Source of the DNA: an uncultured Pseudovibrio sp.
Lineage (GTDB): Bacteria; Pseudomonadota; Alphaproteobacteria; Rhizobiales; Stappiaceae
DNA length: 40,754 nucleotides
Assembly: GCA_947496145.1 (NCBI GenBank)
Contig: CANMBS010000044.1
Coordinates: 1-40,754 of the forward strand
Direction of reading: 5' to 3'
Below the pieces are notes generated by a model. It had not been told where the DNA came from and made no database searches. It worked only from the letters and a program-made list of their open reading frames with translations. The position numbers and the translations under genes are program-made. Position 1 is the first letter of the stretch. Each line of letters opens with the position of its first letter. Positions 25,288 through 34,646 of this stretch are shown here, in pieces.

Positions 25288-25770
25288 ATGAAAATGCAAC
25301 TCTTAGCAAACCTGAGATCCATCGGAACCATCACAGCTGAGCGCGGTCTTTTCCAGCTCAGGATAGAACCGGAGTACACCCCTGCCCTGTTAGGACTTTC
25401 CGACTTCACTCACGCACTGGTGCTGTGGTGGGCAGATAAGGCAGCATCTGAAGCAGAGCGTCAGACGCTCCGGTTTCCCGCTCCATATTCTAAAGCTGAT
25501 CATGAAGTTGGCACCTTTGCATCCAGATCGCCAGCCCGCCCAAACCCAATCGGCCTGTCAACCGTCGCGCTGCTCAACATTAATCAGGAAACCGGAGTGA
25601 TCACCGTTCCCTACATTGATGCAGAACCAGACACGCCACTGCTGGACATTAAACCATACTTCCCCGCATCAGACCGGGTAGACCAAAGCTCTGGCCCGGA
25701 CTGGTGCAAGCACTGGCCCCAATCCTATGAAGCTTCCGCTGATTTCGACTGGAGTGCTGAGTTTGCATAA
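25288..25770 (+). CDS. TrmO/TsaA-like tRNA methyltransferase
   Basis: This 160-residue protein is of the TsaA-like fold; family members methylate the N6 position of threonylcarbamoyladenosine at position 37 of certain tRNAs, using S-adenosylmethionine. The signature FASRSPARPNPIGLS is intact, with family strings SDFTHALVLWW, LDIKPYFP and a short Trp-rich tail. It is shorter than the Escherichia coli protein, because many bacterial homologues have only this domain. The frame opens at TTG 25279, and ATG 25288 or 25294 is the likely start. It is an isolated gene. Confidence 0.82.
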   Translation: MKMQLLANLRSIGTITAERGLFQLRIEPEYTPALLGLSDFTHALVLWWADKAASEAERQTLRFPAPYSKADHEVGTFASRSPARPNPIGLSTVALLNINQETGVITVPYIDAEPDTPLLDIKPYFPASDRVDQSSGPDWCKHWPQSYEASADFDWSAEFA

Positions 25771-25780
25771 ATAATTCAAC

Positions 25781-25813
25781 GATTGGTCTCCGTATTCATT
25801 GCGGAGGCCAATC
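25781..25813 (+). terminator. Stem-loop after the TrmO-like gene
   Basis: GATTGGTCTCCG pairs with CGGAGGCCAATC, a 12-bp stem with one T-G pair and a 9-nt loop, 10 bp past the stop. No T-run follows, so it may be a weak terminator or an mRNA-stabilising hairpin before the next gene. Confidence 0.45.
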
Positions 25814-25880
25814 ACCAGAGCACCACAGATAACGCCTAAGTGTTTTGCGAAGTATGCAGCTTTACTGCCATTGTACGCCA

Positions 25881-26720
25881 ATGAGGCTCTTTATTCTTAC
25901 ATCCATTGTCATGGTCGCTTTTGCTGCCAATTCTGTTTTGAACCGTCTTGCTCTGGCTGACAGTGAAATTGGTCCCTCGGCTTTTGCCGGTATCCGTGTC
26001 GTCGCTGGCGCAGTAACACTGCTTGCGCTTACTGCTTTCCAAGAGCGGAGCAAGCCGTCACTCACTAAGCCCAACATTCTGGCCGTCCTTGCTCTAAGCG
26101 CCTACATCCTTGGCTTTTCTCACGCCTACATCTCACTGGAGGCAGGCTTTGGCGCACTCCTGCTCTTTGGCGTGGTACAGATCACAATGTTTGCAGGAGC
26201 GATCCTTCAAGGTGAGAAAATGACCTTTCAAAAGTGGATGGGCGCAGGCCTCGCCTTTTCCGGCCTCGTCTATCTCCTTTCGCCCTCAAACACCCTCATA
26301 AATCCAGCGGGAGCAGCACTCATGACATTTGCGGCCATAGGCTGGGGCATTTATTCCATCGCAGGAAAGCGGGCAGTGAATCCGCTTCATGAGACTGGAA
26401 TGAATTTCTTTTATGCCGTCCCGGTTGTGGCGATTGCCCTCTTCCTGTTTCCCGACGCAGGCAGCATAACAACGTCCGGCATCACACTTGCCATCATCTC
26501 CGGCGCAATAACTTCCGGCCTCGGTTATGCTTTGTGGTACGCACTCATGCCACACCTGCAAACAAGCACCGCCGCAGTTGCACAACTGACAGTCCCGATC
26601 ATCGCCACCGCTGGCGGCATAGTTTTCCTCTCAGAAGCCATCGACCTACGCTTCATCATCTCAACTCTGATGGTTCTGGGTGGCGTTGCAGTCTCAGCTA
26701 CTCAGCGTAAAACCGGATAG
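25881..26720 (+). CDS. EamA/DMT-family inner-membrane transporter
   Basis: This 279-residue protein has ten hydrophobic helices in two EamA repeats (about 1-130 and 140-275). The first repeat carries the family strings NSVLNRLALADSEIGPSAFAGIRVVAGA and SHAYISLEAGFGALLLFGVVQI. The second repeat ends in a helix followed by the common GGVAVSATQRK tail. Members export amino acids or other metabolites; substrate is unknown. ATG 25881 gives a standard short N-terminus; the frame could open at 25845 but no ribosome site supports that. It converges with the metallo-hydrolase gene, 5 bp away. Confidence 0.87.
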   Translation: MRLFILTSIVMVAFAANSVLNRLALADSEIGPSAFAGIRVVAGAVTLLALTAFQERSKPSLTKPNILAVLALSAYILGFSHAYISLEAGFGALLLFGVVQITMFAGAILQGEKMTFQKWMGAGLAFSGLVYLLSPSNTLINPAGAALMTFAAIGWGIYSIAGKRAVNPLHETGMNFFYAVPVVAIALFLFPDAGSITTSGITLAIISGAITSGLGYALWYALMPHLQTSTAAVAQLTVPIIATAGGIVFLSEAIDLRFIISTLMVLGGVAVSATQRKTG

Positions 26721-26725
26721 TTCAC

Positions 26726-27730
26726 CTATTCAGGCCTGTCCTGCTCTCCTTCATTGCCAAGCTGAAGCTGGTAGGTTGCGGGCACATATCTGAACCCGTC
26801 TCCGACTGCCTCGACAAACCCAAGTGCGGGATACGGCATGTGGTAGCCAATGAACGGAATGCGCTCTTCTGCAATCATCCCGAATATCCGCCGCCGGGTT
26901 TCTGCTGCCTGCGCCTTGTCAATATCATAGGCAACCCGCCAGTCAGGATAGGCAAGCGACCAGACGTAGTGATTAGCTGTATCTGCGGTGAGCATCAGTT
27001 TTTGCTCATTTGCCTCCACTGTATAAACCGTATGTCCCGGCGTGTGCCCGTAAGCTGCAACCGCAGTAATACCGGGCACCACCTGATCTCCCGGATCAAT
27101 AAAATCAAACTTGTCCTTCAGCGGCAGCACATTTTCAGCAAACACCCGAGCACTTTGATTGGCAGCAGGCCCAAGCTTTTCCCAGTAATCAAATTCGATT
27201 GGATTGGTCACATAGCGGGCATTGGAAAAGGTCGGAACATCATTTTCTGTCAAACCGCCCGTATGATCTGCATGCATATGCGTCAGCACCACCACATCAA
27301 TATCACTGGCCCGGATATCCAAGGTTGCCAGCGCTTTGAGCAAGTTTCCGCTTTGTGGCTGAGAAAGGGCTCCGCGCCCTGTGTCAAACAGAACAAGCCT
27401 GTCCCCCGTGTTCACCAGAACAGGCGTGAAATAACCTCTGAATTTGCTCGATGAAATAAAATGTGCCTGACTTGCCGCTTCAAACACATCAGGAGGCTGT
27501 TCCATACCGAAGATATCCTGCGGATGCTCCGCGATGAAACTGCCATCCAACAGAGAGTAAACCTTGAACTCACCAAGCTGAAACTCCGTCGCAGGCGCAT
27601 ACCGGGCAGAAGCCTCGACAGGTGTTTCCGCAGCAACCTTTGAACTGCCAAACCCCGCAGCCATTATGCTGCCACCGCCCAGCGCCAGAGCAGTCCTTCG
27701 GCTTACCTTCAAAATCCCACGGGAACGCAT
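26726..27730 (-). CDS. Tat-exported metallo-beta-lactamase-fold hydrolase
   Basis: This 334-residue protein starts at ATG 27730, eight bases after GAGGAG (GTG 27739 is an alternative). The N-terminus has a twin-arginine motif (VSRRTALALGG) and a hydrophobic stretch ending AAGFGSSKVAAE, so it should be exported folded. The metal-binding motif THMHADHTGG is followed by a His in GHTPGH, an Asp in LTADTANH and a late His in GYHMP, the zinc-ligand set of the family. Such proteins include lactonases and sulphatase-like or unknown hydrolases. Substrate unknown. Confidence 0.86.
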   Translation of the reverse strand: MRSRGILKVSRRTALALGGGSIMAAGFGSSKVAAETPVEASARYAPATEFQLGEFKVYSLLDGSFIAEHPQDIFGMEQPPDVFEAASQAHFISSSKFRGYFTPVLVNTGDRLVLFDTGRGALSQPQSGNLLKALATLDIRASDIDVVVLTHMHADHTGGLTENDVPTFSNARYVTNPIEFDYWEKLGPAANQSARVFAENVLPLKDKFDFIDPGDQVVPGITAVAAYGHTPGHTVYTVEANEQKLMLTADTANHYVWSLAYPDWRVAYDIDKAQAAETRRRIFGMIAEERIPFIGYHMPYPALGFVEAVGDGFRYVPATYQLQLGNEGEQDRPE

Positions 27731-27844
27731 CACATCCACTCCTCAGCAAGTGCCCGCAAACTACCGATAAACCTTGAGGAACTCTTAGAGGTTTTCACTC
27801 GGATTGGATTTGAATTGTGAGTGATTAAGCACAGTGCCATAACA

Positions 27845-27873
27845 AAAAAGGCCAGCAAAACACCGGCCTTTTT
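27845..27873 (-). terminator. Terminator of the chemotaxis operon
   Basis: AAAAAGGCC with GGCCTTTTT encloses an 11-nt loop and provides a T-run on both strands. It lies 39 bp beyond the cheR stop and also faces the upstream end of the metallo-hydrolase gene. Confidence 0.85.
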
Positions 27874-27911
27874 CAAATTCCTGACATGCCTGCAATCTTC
27901 GCAGGCAATGT

Positions 27912-28859
27912 CTAAAAACGAGATCCGCTCGCTAAAATCTGCCGCGTCGGGCGCGTTGGCGTCGTTGGCTTAGTCGGCTTTGTTGTCGATGTCGACGTAC
28001 TTGTGGCAGGACGGCTAAAGGACGTTCCGCCAGCTGGCGCAGTCGCAGTCTTCTTCTTGCGATACACACCCCGCAGATTTGGATAGGGTTCAAACCCGTC
28101 AGTCAAACCAACCACAGTTTCGGCAGCACCAAGCACAAGGAACCCATCCTCCGGCAGCTGACGATAGATGCGGTTGAGCACATCGATCTTAGTCTGCTGG
28201 TCAAAATAGATCAGCACGTTGCGGCAGAAGACAATGTCAAACTCACCCAGATGGCTGAAGTTCTCCAGCAAGTTCAGCTTACGCCATTGCACCATCGCCC
28301 GGATTTCCGGCGCCACCTGCCACAACTCACCTTGCTGTGAGAAGTACTTCAGAAGCATCTGAATAGGCAGTCCGCGCTGAACCTCAAACTGACTGTAAAT
28401 CCCGGTCCGAGCCTTCTCCAGCACTTCACTGGAAATATCCGTCCCAATGATCTCAAAGCGAAAACCGCCAACCTTGGCTTTGTCTTCCTTCAGATACATG
28501 CTCAAGGAATATGGCTCTTGACCCGTGGAAGCTGCCGCACACCAGATCCGCGCACTTCTGCGTGACTTTCGAGCTTCAAGCAGATGCGGAAGCATCACAT
28601 TTCTGAAATTCTCAAAAGGAGTCTTATCTCTGAAGAAGAATGACTCGTTCGTCGTCATCGCCTCCACCACGTCATTTTGCAAGGACGTGGAACCCGGCTT
28701 GTTAAGCGTCTGAATCAGCTCACTCAGCCCCTTCAGGTCATGTCGACGGGCAACAGGCATCAACCGGCTTTCAACCAGATACTGCTTTTCATCGGAAAGA
28801 ACGAGGCCGCTACGGGTTTTGAGAAATTTCTTCAGGAAATCATATTCAGAAGTCAACAT
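27912..28859 (-). CDS. cheR: Chemotaxis receptor methyltransferase CheR
   Basis: This 315-residue enzyme methylates glutamates on chemoreceptors using S-adenosylmethionine. It has the helical N-terminal domain (1-85, with TTNESFFFRD), the methyltransferase motif RIWCAAASTGQEPYSLSM, a central GTDIS and the FCRNVLIYFD stretch. The last 45 residues form an unusual Thr/Pro/Ser-rich tail. The start overlaps cheB by 7 bp (translational coupling), and it is the last gene of the operon. No receptor is nearby, so the target receptors are encoded elsewhere. Confidence 0.95.
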   Translation of the reverse strand: MLTSEYDFLKKFLKTRSGLVLSDEKQYLVESRLMPVARRHDLKGLSELIQTLNKPGSTSLQNDVVEAMTTNESFFFRDKTPFENFRNVMLPHLLEARKSRRSARIWCAAASTGQEPYSLSMYLKEDKAKVGGFRFEIIGTDISSEVLEKARTGIYSQFEVQRGLPIQMLLKYFSQQGELWQVAPEIRAMVQWRKLNLLENFSHLGEFDIVFCRNVLIYFDQQTKIDVLNRIYRQLPEDGFLVLGAAETVVGLTDGFEPYPNLRGVYRKKKTATAPAGGTSFSRPATSTSTSTTKPTKPTTPTRPTRQILASGSRF

Positions 28860-30115
28860 CGCGCGGCTCCTTTTAAGATACGCTTGACTTGTGCACCCAT
28901 CTGGTCGAGAGGCACGACACCGCTACAGTTCCCGGTACGGGCAGCAGCTCCTGGCATTCCCCAGACAACACTGGAGGCCTCATCCTGCGCGATAGCGCTT
29001 CCCCCTTTACCAGCAATTGCAGTAACGCCATTTGCGCCATCACTGCCCATGCCAGTCAAAACGAGAGCCAGACACGCGGTACCGAATACTTCGGCTGCAC
29101 TTTCAAAGAGTGGATCCACAGATGGCTTACAGAAATTAACGGGAGGGCCGTCCTCAAGCAAAGTCACCGCCTGCCCGTTCTGCTTACCCAATTTCAAATG
29201 AATTCCACCTGGAGCAATGTAGATGTGCCCAGGCTTCAAAACATCCATGTGTTCAGCCTCCTTGGAAGGAAGCTTAAGTTGCTTATGCAAATGCTCCGCC
29301 AGAATTGTCGTGAACGTGCGTGGCATATGCTGCGTAATCACAACAGGAACCTTCAGCAATCCATCACGCGCATCAGTCAGCACACGCTGCAATGCTTGCG
29401 GCCCCCCGGTAGAACTGCCAATCGCCACAACTCTTGGGATGACAGAGGAGTAAGGTCGCAAAGAGATCTCTTGCCTGTGAACCGGCAGAAGACCTGTTCC
29501 ACGCGCACGACGCATCGCTGCACGCGCGTCGACCTTGTCAGAAGCAGAATCACCACGTCGCTTGCTCGGATCATTGACAATCTCGGCCCGCATCTTGCGA
29601 ACCGGCTCCGCCATACTTGCCCGCGATCGTTTCTCGCGCTTTCCGCCACGCCCAAGCAGTTTGAGCTTTTGCAGCAACTCGCGCTGAAACTCTGTCGCAC
29701 TCGCCGTTTGACCTGTGGTCTCCGGCTTAGCAACATAATCGGTTGCACCAAGTGAAAGAGCTTTCAGACTGACCTCCGCATTACGGCGGGTCAGAGTAGA
29801 CGCCATCACAACAACCAGATCATTTTTCTTCTCAAGCAACTTAGGAAGAGCCGTCAGACCATCCATCACCGGCATTTCAACATCAAGCACAACAACATCA
29901 GGATTACTGCGCTCGACATCTTTTACAGCCAACTCACCATTACGATGTGTTGCAACAACTTCTAAATCGGGATCAGCTTCGACCCACCGACTAAATAACC
30001 CGCGAATTACGACGGAATCGTCGACGATCATGACCCGAACAGGTGCCGTATGTGCAGATTTCTCCGCCTTCGACTCCTCAATTTTTGCACGTATGCCCAG
30101 TCGGCTCATTCCCAT
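28853..30115 (-). CDS. cheB: Chemotaxis response regulator methylesterase CheB
   Basis: This 420-residue protein demethylates chemoreceptors when phosphorylated. It has a receiver domain (about 25-145, phosphoacceptor Asp78 in VVVLDVEMP) and a basic linker of about 70 residues, longer than usual. The CheB methylesterase domain follows with catalytic Ser in AIGSSTGGPQ, His in ITQHMP and Asp in TGMGSDG. The N-terminus has about 25 extra residues before the receiver. It follows cheY by 3 bp and overlaps cheR. Confidence 0.95.
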   Translation of the reverse strand: MGMSRLGIRAKIEESKAEKSAHTAPVRVMIVDDSVVIRGLFSRWVEADPDLEVVATHRNGELAVKDVERSNPDVVVLDVEMPVMDGLTALPKLLEKKNDLVVVMASTLTRRNAEVSLKALSLGATDYVAKPETTGQTASATEFQRELLQKLKLLGRGGKREKRSRASMAEPVRKMRAEIVNDPSKRRGDSASDKVDARAAMRRARGTGLLPVHRQEISLRPYSSVIPRVVAIGSSTGGPQALQRVLTDARDGLLKVPVVITQHMPRTFTTILAEHLHKQLKLPSKEAEHMDVLKPGHIYIAPGGIHLKLGKQNGQAVTLLEDGPPVNFCKPSVDPLFESAAEVFGTACLALVLTGMGSDGANGVTAIAGKGGSAIAQDEASSVVWGMPGAAARTGNCSGVVPLDQMGAQVKRILKGAARC

Positions 30116-30118
30116 TAT

Positions 30119-30484
30119 TTAGACCAATCCAACTTCCTGAAACTTCGCAGACAGAATCTCCCTATCAAACGGTTTCATTATGTATTCATTGGCCCCGGCA
30201 CGGATTGCTTTTGTGATGTGAGCAACGTCGTTTTCTGTGGTGCAGAACACAACAATCGGCTCTTCTCCACCGTCCTCTTCACGCAGTCTGGATAAAAACT
30301 CCAGACCATCCATCACAGGCATATTCCAGTCCAGCAGAACCGCATCCGGCATATCGGCTTTACACGCATCTAGCGCTTGTTGCCCGTCTTCAGCCTCGGT
30401 GATCTCAAATCCAATATCCTCCAGAATGCGGCGTGCCACCTTTCGGATTACGCTGGAATCGTCAACAACCAGACACTTTTTCAT
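30119..30484 (-). CDS. cheY: Single-domain response regulator CheY
   Basis: This 121-residue receiver protein has Asp8/Asp9, phosphoacceptor Asp52 (LLDWNMPVMDG), the Thr-Thr pair of VFCTTENDV and Lys in IMKPFDRE. It should receive phosphate from CheA and act on the flagellar motor or another output. The start is ATG 30484; the frame extends to 30535 but would reach into cheW. It lies 31 bp after cheW. Confidence 0.94.
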   Translation of the reverse strand: MKKCLVVDDSSVIRKVARRILEDIGFEITEAEDGQQALDACKADMPDAVLLDWNMPVMDGLEFLSRLREEDGGEEPIVVFCTTENDVAHITKAIRAGANEYIMKPFDREILSAKFQEVGLV

Positions 30485-30515
30485 AAAATCTGCTCTCTCG
30501 CTTCGAAAGTATTCT

Positions 30516-31013
30516 CTATGCGGCTTTAGGTTCAATCAGCGTACTGAGCAATCGCTCCACATCAAGAACCACCATCAGTCGCCCGTCCAGACGATGTACT
30601 CCACCGGAAATCTCTGCCCAACGGTAGTCCAGATTTGATGGGTTCACTTCCATCTCAGCACGCGGCAGGTTCAACACCTCGCCCACGGCATCAATCACAA
30701 GGCCGTAAGATTCACCCTTATACTCAATGCCAACAGCCATCATCCCCTGATCAGCATCATTCGGTTTCAGGTGAAGTTTACGGCGCATGTTAATCGCAGT
30801 CACAATACGACCGCGCAGGTTCAACACCCCTTCCACTTCTGGCGGAGCCAGCGGAACTCGTGTCACCTTCTCAGGAACAAAAACGTCATGCACCTGCGAG
30901 ATCGGAAGGCCGAACAGCTGCCCTCCAATAACGACAGTCACATACTGAATGTGATCGGCACTGCCCTGACGGTTTTCGTCAGCGTCAACGGAAGCCATTT
31001 TGTGAGTGGTCAT
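30516..31013 (-). CDS. cheW: Chemotaxis coupling protein CheW
   Basis: This 165-residue scaffold protein links receptors to CheA. It has the family strings LFGLPISQVHDVF, VPLAPPEVEGVLNLRGRIVTAINMR and GLVIDAVGEVL. The start ATG overlaps the cheA stop in an ATGA arrangement at 31010-31013, so translation is coupled. Confidence 0.95.
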   Translation of the reverse strand: MTTHKMASVDADENRQGSADHIQYVTVVIGGQLFGLPISQVHDVFVPEKVTRVPLAPPEVEGVLNLRGRIVTAINMRRKLHLKPNDADQGMMAVGIEYKGESYGLVIDAVGEVLNLPRAEMEVNPSNLDYRWAEISGGVHRLDGRLMVVLDVERLLSTLIEPKAA

Positions 31014-33748
31014 GCTGCAACTCCCATATCACTGGTCAGAACATCCTTAAGCGCTGCCAGCAATCCCGGACGGTCAAACTTAGCAACATAATCATCAAAC
31101 CCAGCCTGACGCCCTTTCTCGATAGACGCAGGTGTCACCACTGCGGAAAGAGCGATAATTGGCAGATGGCGGAAGCGCGTATCGCGGCGCAAGCTCTCAC
31201 AGAACTCATAACCACTGATATCTGGCATCTCGATATCTGTAACAATTGCAGCAAACTCAGTGCCTTTTTCCATCAGTTCATAAGCGCTTTGCGCATTAGA
31301 ACAAACGGTCACGTCATAACCTGCAGCTTTCAGCACTGGTGTTAGCATATTGCGGAAGAATGCGCTGTCATCAATAAAGAGTAGTTCTTTTACCTTAGTA
31401 GCGACATCGATTTCCTTGCGCATGAACCAGTCATCAAACGCCAGCGGCAGATAATATCCAAGGTCAATAACCTCAGTTGCACGCTCACGAATAATCGCAG
31501 AACCAAGCACACCCTGACGTTCAGAAACCACTTCAATATTCATGCGGTCTTCAACAATGTCCACGATCTGATCAACAACCAGACCCATAGAGCGGCCATT
31601 ATCAGAGAACACCAGCATTGGCTGAGTACCCTCAGACTTATGGCGATCACCTTCATTCACATAAACCAGCGGCATCAGCGAGCCACGGTATTGAACCAGA
31701 TCACGACCATTGGAATGTTCAATCTTGGCAACATCAAACTCTTCAAGACGTGTCACCAGCGACAGCGGCACAGCCTTTGGCTCATCAGAACCTGCACGGA
31801 ACAGCAGCAATGAGATTGGAGCATCCGCGTCAACCACGCGAGCTTCCTCATTATCCCGCTCATCTTCGACGGTATCAGACAAGGTGCTTGATGCATGGCT
31901 TGCCATTGCAGAGGCCACACCATTCGGGTCGATGATCATGATCACAGAACCATCACCCAAAATGGTGTTACCGGAGAACATGTTGATGTTCCGCAGCATG
32001 GAAGACATTGGCTTTACAACAATTTCTTCCGTGTGGAATACGCCGTCCACCACAACACCAAAGGACTGACTGCCAACCTGCATAACAACAATGAAGCCAT
32101 TGTCTTCATCAAGATCAGCTTCTTCGGTCTGACCAAGCAACTGAGACATGTGAACCAGCGGCAGCAGCTTATTACGCAAGCGCAGTACCGGACGATCTTT
32201 AATGCGTTCTATGCGGTGCTCAGAGTTGGACTGAACACGAACCAGTTCAACAACAGAAAGCTGAGGAATCGCATAACGGTCACCACTGGCCTCAACGATC
32301 AGGGTCGAAACAATCGCCAATGTCAGCGGGATCTTGATAATAAAGCTGGAACCTTTGCCCGGCGTAGAGCGCAGGTCAATAGAACCACCAATCAGCTCAA
32401 CGTTGTTGCGCACAACGTCCATACCAACACCGCGACCAGAAACGCTGGTCACGTTGGTTGCTGTTGAGAAGCCAGCTGCAAAGATGAACTTGTAGATCTG
32501 CTGATCTGCCATCTTTTCCAGTTCGGCTTCAGTAGTAATGCCGTTCTTAAGCGCTTTTTCCTTGATCTTCTCAAGGTTCAGACCGCGACCATCATCTTTT
32601 ACTTCAATGATGATGTGACCGCCTTCATGATAAGCAGAAAGGGTGATGTTACCCTTTTCAGGCTTACCAGCTGCCACACGATCAGCAGGCTCTTCCAGAC
32701 CATGGTCGGCAGAGTTGCGAATCATATGTGTCAGCGGATCTTTGATGAGCTCCAGAACCTGACGGTCAAGTTCTGTCTCAGCACCAATCATCTCAAGGCC
32801 GATTGGTTTATCAAGTTCCTGAGACAGATCGCGAACAATACGTGGCAGCTTCTGCCATGCGTTACCGATTGGCTGCATGCGGGTCTTCATGACCCCTTCC
32901 TGCAACTCGCCGGTCACGTTGGACAAACGCTGAAGCGGAACCTTGAACTCGCTGTCTTCATGACGGCGCACGATCTCCAGCAGCTGGTTACGTGTCAGCA
33001 CCAGCTCAGACACCATGGTCATCAGGTGTTCAAGCGTCTCAACATTCACACGAATAGACTGATTGGAAACGCCCTGCTGTGCAGCCTTACCCTTGCCACT
33101 TGGGTTACGTGGCTTAGCTGCCTCTTTCTTTGGAGCTGTCTTCTGCGCCGCTTCAGGGGTTGCTGCTGCAACTTCTCCTTCATCCTCAGCCTCTTCAACG
33201 GGCTCAGGCATTTCAATTTCAACTTCAGCTTCCTGAAAAGCACGCTCAAGATCGTCGAGAGAAACCTCACCCGGACGTAAGGGCCGTTCCAGAACCTGAT
33301 AAACTTCTGTCCCGACTTCTTCTTCTGCTGCTTTTTCTTCTTCCATGGCAGCCGCCATGTCATCAGCTTCAGCACTTAAAGCGAGACGCTCCAGTTCATC
33401 AATCAAATCCCGGTCCGTGCCATCTGGCTCAGTTCCGTTCGCTGCTTCAAGATCTGCAAGGATATCCTTAATGCGATCAATTGAAGCCAGAACAAGCGTC
33501 ACCGCTTCGTGTGTTACAGGAACACCATCACGGAACTTGCCCATAAGCGTTTCGGCAGCATGTGCGATCGCTTCCAGACGCGGTAAGCCCAAGAACCCAC
33601 AAGTGCCTTTAATTGTATGCACCAGCCTGAAAATGTTATCGAGAATGGTGGCATTGTTCGGCTCTTGCTCAAACTTCACCAATTCAACATCTACAACATC
33701 CAGACTTTCGTTGGTCTCAGTGAGAAACTCTCTGAGAAGATCGTCCAT
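31010..33748 (-). CDS. cheA: Hybrid chemotaxis histidine kinase CheA with receiver domain
   Basis: From ATG 33748 the protein is 912 residues (GTG 33760 would add four). Domains in order: Hpt/P1 with His44 in VHTIKGTCGFLG; a long acidic Glu/Pro-rich linker without an obvious P2; P3 dimerisation; HATPase with DPLTHMIRNSADHG and GRGVGMDV; a CheW-like P5 (PQLSVVELVRV); a second, more divergent CheW-like region (about 650-770); and a C-terminal receiver with KELLFIDDSAFFRN and phosphoacceptor in VTDIEMP. It senses through receptors and feeds CheY and CheB. Ordinary CheA is about 650-700 residues, so this is an expanded hybrid. It is first in the operon. Confidence 0.95.
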   Translation of the reverse strand: MDDLLREFLTETNESLDVVDVELVKFEQEPNNATILDNIFRLVHTIKGTCGFLGLPRLEAIAHAAETLMGKFRDGVPVTHEAVTLVLASIDRIKDILADLEAANGTEPDGTDRDLIDELERLALSAEADDMAAAMEEEKAAEEEVGTEVYQVLERPLRPGEVSLDDLERAFQEAEVEIEMPEPVEEAEDEGEVAAATPEAAQKTAPKKEAAKPRNPSGKGKAAQQGVSNQSIRVNVETLEHLMTMVSELVLTRNQLLEIVRRHEDSEFKVPLQRLSNVTGELQEGVMKTRMQPIGNAWQKLPRIVRDLSQELDKPIGLEMIGAETELDRQVLELIKDPLTHMIRNSADHGLEEPADRVAAGKPEKGNITLSAYHEGGHIIIEVKDDGRGLNLEKIKEKALKNGITTEAELEKMADQQIYKFIFAAGFSTATNVTSVSGRGVGMDVVRNNVELIGGSIDLRSTPGKGSSFIIKIPLTLAIVSTLIVEASGDRYAIPQLSVVELVRVQSNSEHRIERIKDRPVLRLRNKLLPLVHMSQLLGQTEEADLDEDNGFIVVMQVGSQSFGVVVDGVFHTEEIVVKPMSSMLRNINMFSGNTILGDGSVIMIIDPNGVASAMASHASSTLSDTVEDERDNEEARVVDADAPISLLLFRAGSDEPKAVPLSLVTRLEEFDVAKIEHSNGRDLVQYRGSLMPLVYVNEGDRHKSEGTQPMLVFSDNGRSMGLVVDQIVDIVEDRMNIEVVSERQGVLGSAIIRERATEVIDLGYYLPLAFDDWFMRKEIDVATKVKELLFIDDSAFFRNMLTPVLKAAGYDVTVCSNAQSAYELMEKGTEFAAIVTDIEMPDISGYEFCESLRRDTRFRHLPIIALSAVVTPASIEKGRQAGFDDYVAKFDRPGLLAALKDVLTSDMGVAA

Positions 33749-33818
33749 GCCCGCACCCACTCAATCCTTGGAGGAGCCTCAAAAAATGAGACTCCTGAAA
33801 TTACACCTAAACCGAGTG

Positions 33819-33835
33819 TTAAGCGAAACGGTTAA
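33819..33835 (-). promoter_or_regulatory. Candidate CtrA-type sites upstream of cheA
   Basis: On the minus strand, TTAACCGTTTCGCTTAA contains two TTAA half-sites nine bases apart, about 70-90 bp upstream of the cheA start. The CtrA consensus spacing is seven, so this is an imperfect match, but the TTAACC half is typical. Confidence 0.3.
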
Positions 33836-33896
33836 CATAGGTTGAAGACCTGTCAGATTCATTCAACCTAGAATAGCTGGTCGTTTTTAGCGAGGT

Positions 33897-34553
33897 TTAA
33901 ACAGAGGCCGAAACCTGAGTATTTACCTTGCATATGACAGCTTCACCTTCTTTTTTCAGCTCAAGATTTAATCCGGCTTCTTGCGCCAATAAGACTGCGT
34001 AAATCGGTTGAACTGTGTGGGCATCCACCCTTTCTGGCTCCTGACCAGACAGAATCTCACTTACAACCTGAGGGATTCGTACATTGGTTCCTTCAGCTTT
34101 AAAGAAGAAATCAGGGGCCTGAGCATCCCCCTCCATACTGATGGAAATCGTACCTCCGCGCGGCACGCACTGGTTCACCAGCAAAAGCAGGTTCAAAATG
34201 AGCTTCACCTGATTTTTGGGTAGCAAAAGACGAGGAAGGTGCCACTCCAGATTGGCCTTCTCGTTACTCATATAACCAGTTGCCACTTCCTGAGCATCGC
34301 CCAGATCGATTTCAGCACCAGCAGAACCGGCAGCCCCAAAGGCAAGGCGCGCAAACTGAAGCTTCGCAGAAGCCTGACGAGCCGATTTTCGGATAAGGTC
34401 CATAGCAAACTCTGCCATGTCCTCGTTGCCTTCTTCATCCAGCACTTCCAGACCATTCGTGATCGCGCCGACAGGTGAGATAATGTCGTGGCACACACGA
34501 CTTGCAACGAGTGCGGCAAGATCAAGCGAAGACAAATCTTTAAAAACAGACAT
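33897..34553 (-). CDS. chpT: Histidine phosphotransferase ChpT
   Basis: This 218-residue dimeric protein resembles a degenerate histidine kinase without ATP binding. It relays phosphate from CckA to CtrA and CpdR. The dimerisation and phospho-His helix carries SRVCHDIISPVGAITNGLEVLDEE with His22 as acceptor; the C-terminal pseudo-HATPase part is divergent, as expected. GGAG precedes ATG 34553. It lies upstream of the che operon on the same strand, with 148 bp between its stop and the cheA start, and 9 kb from ctrA. Confidence 0.93.
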   Translation of the reverse strand: MSVFKDLSSLDLAALVASRVCHDIISPVGAITNGLEVLDEEGNEDMAEFAMDLIRKSARQASAKLQFARLAFGAAGSAGAEIDLGDAQEVATGYMSNEKANLEWHLPRLLLPKNQVKLILNLLLLVNQCVPRGGTISISMEGDAQAPDFFFKAEGTNVRIPQVVSEILSGQEPERVDAHTVQPIYAVLLAQEAGLNLELKKEGEAVICKVNTQVSASV

Positions 34554-34646
34554 AACCGCTCCAGAACTTTGACCAGATGGCCCTATGATTGATTCGTGAT
34601 GTGGCGAAAAAGGTACATTCCCGGTTGTTTATTGCCAAGCTGAGCC

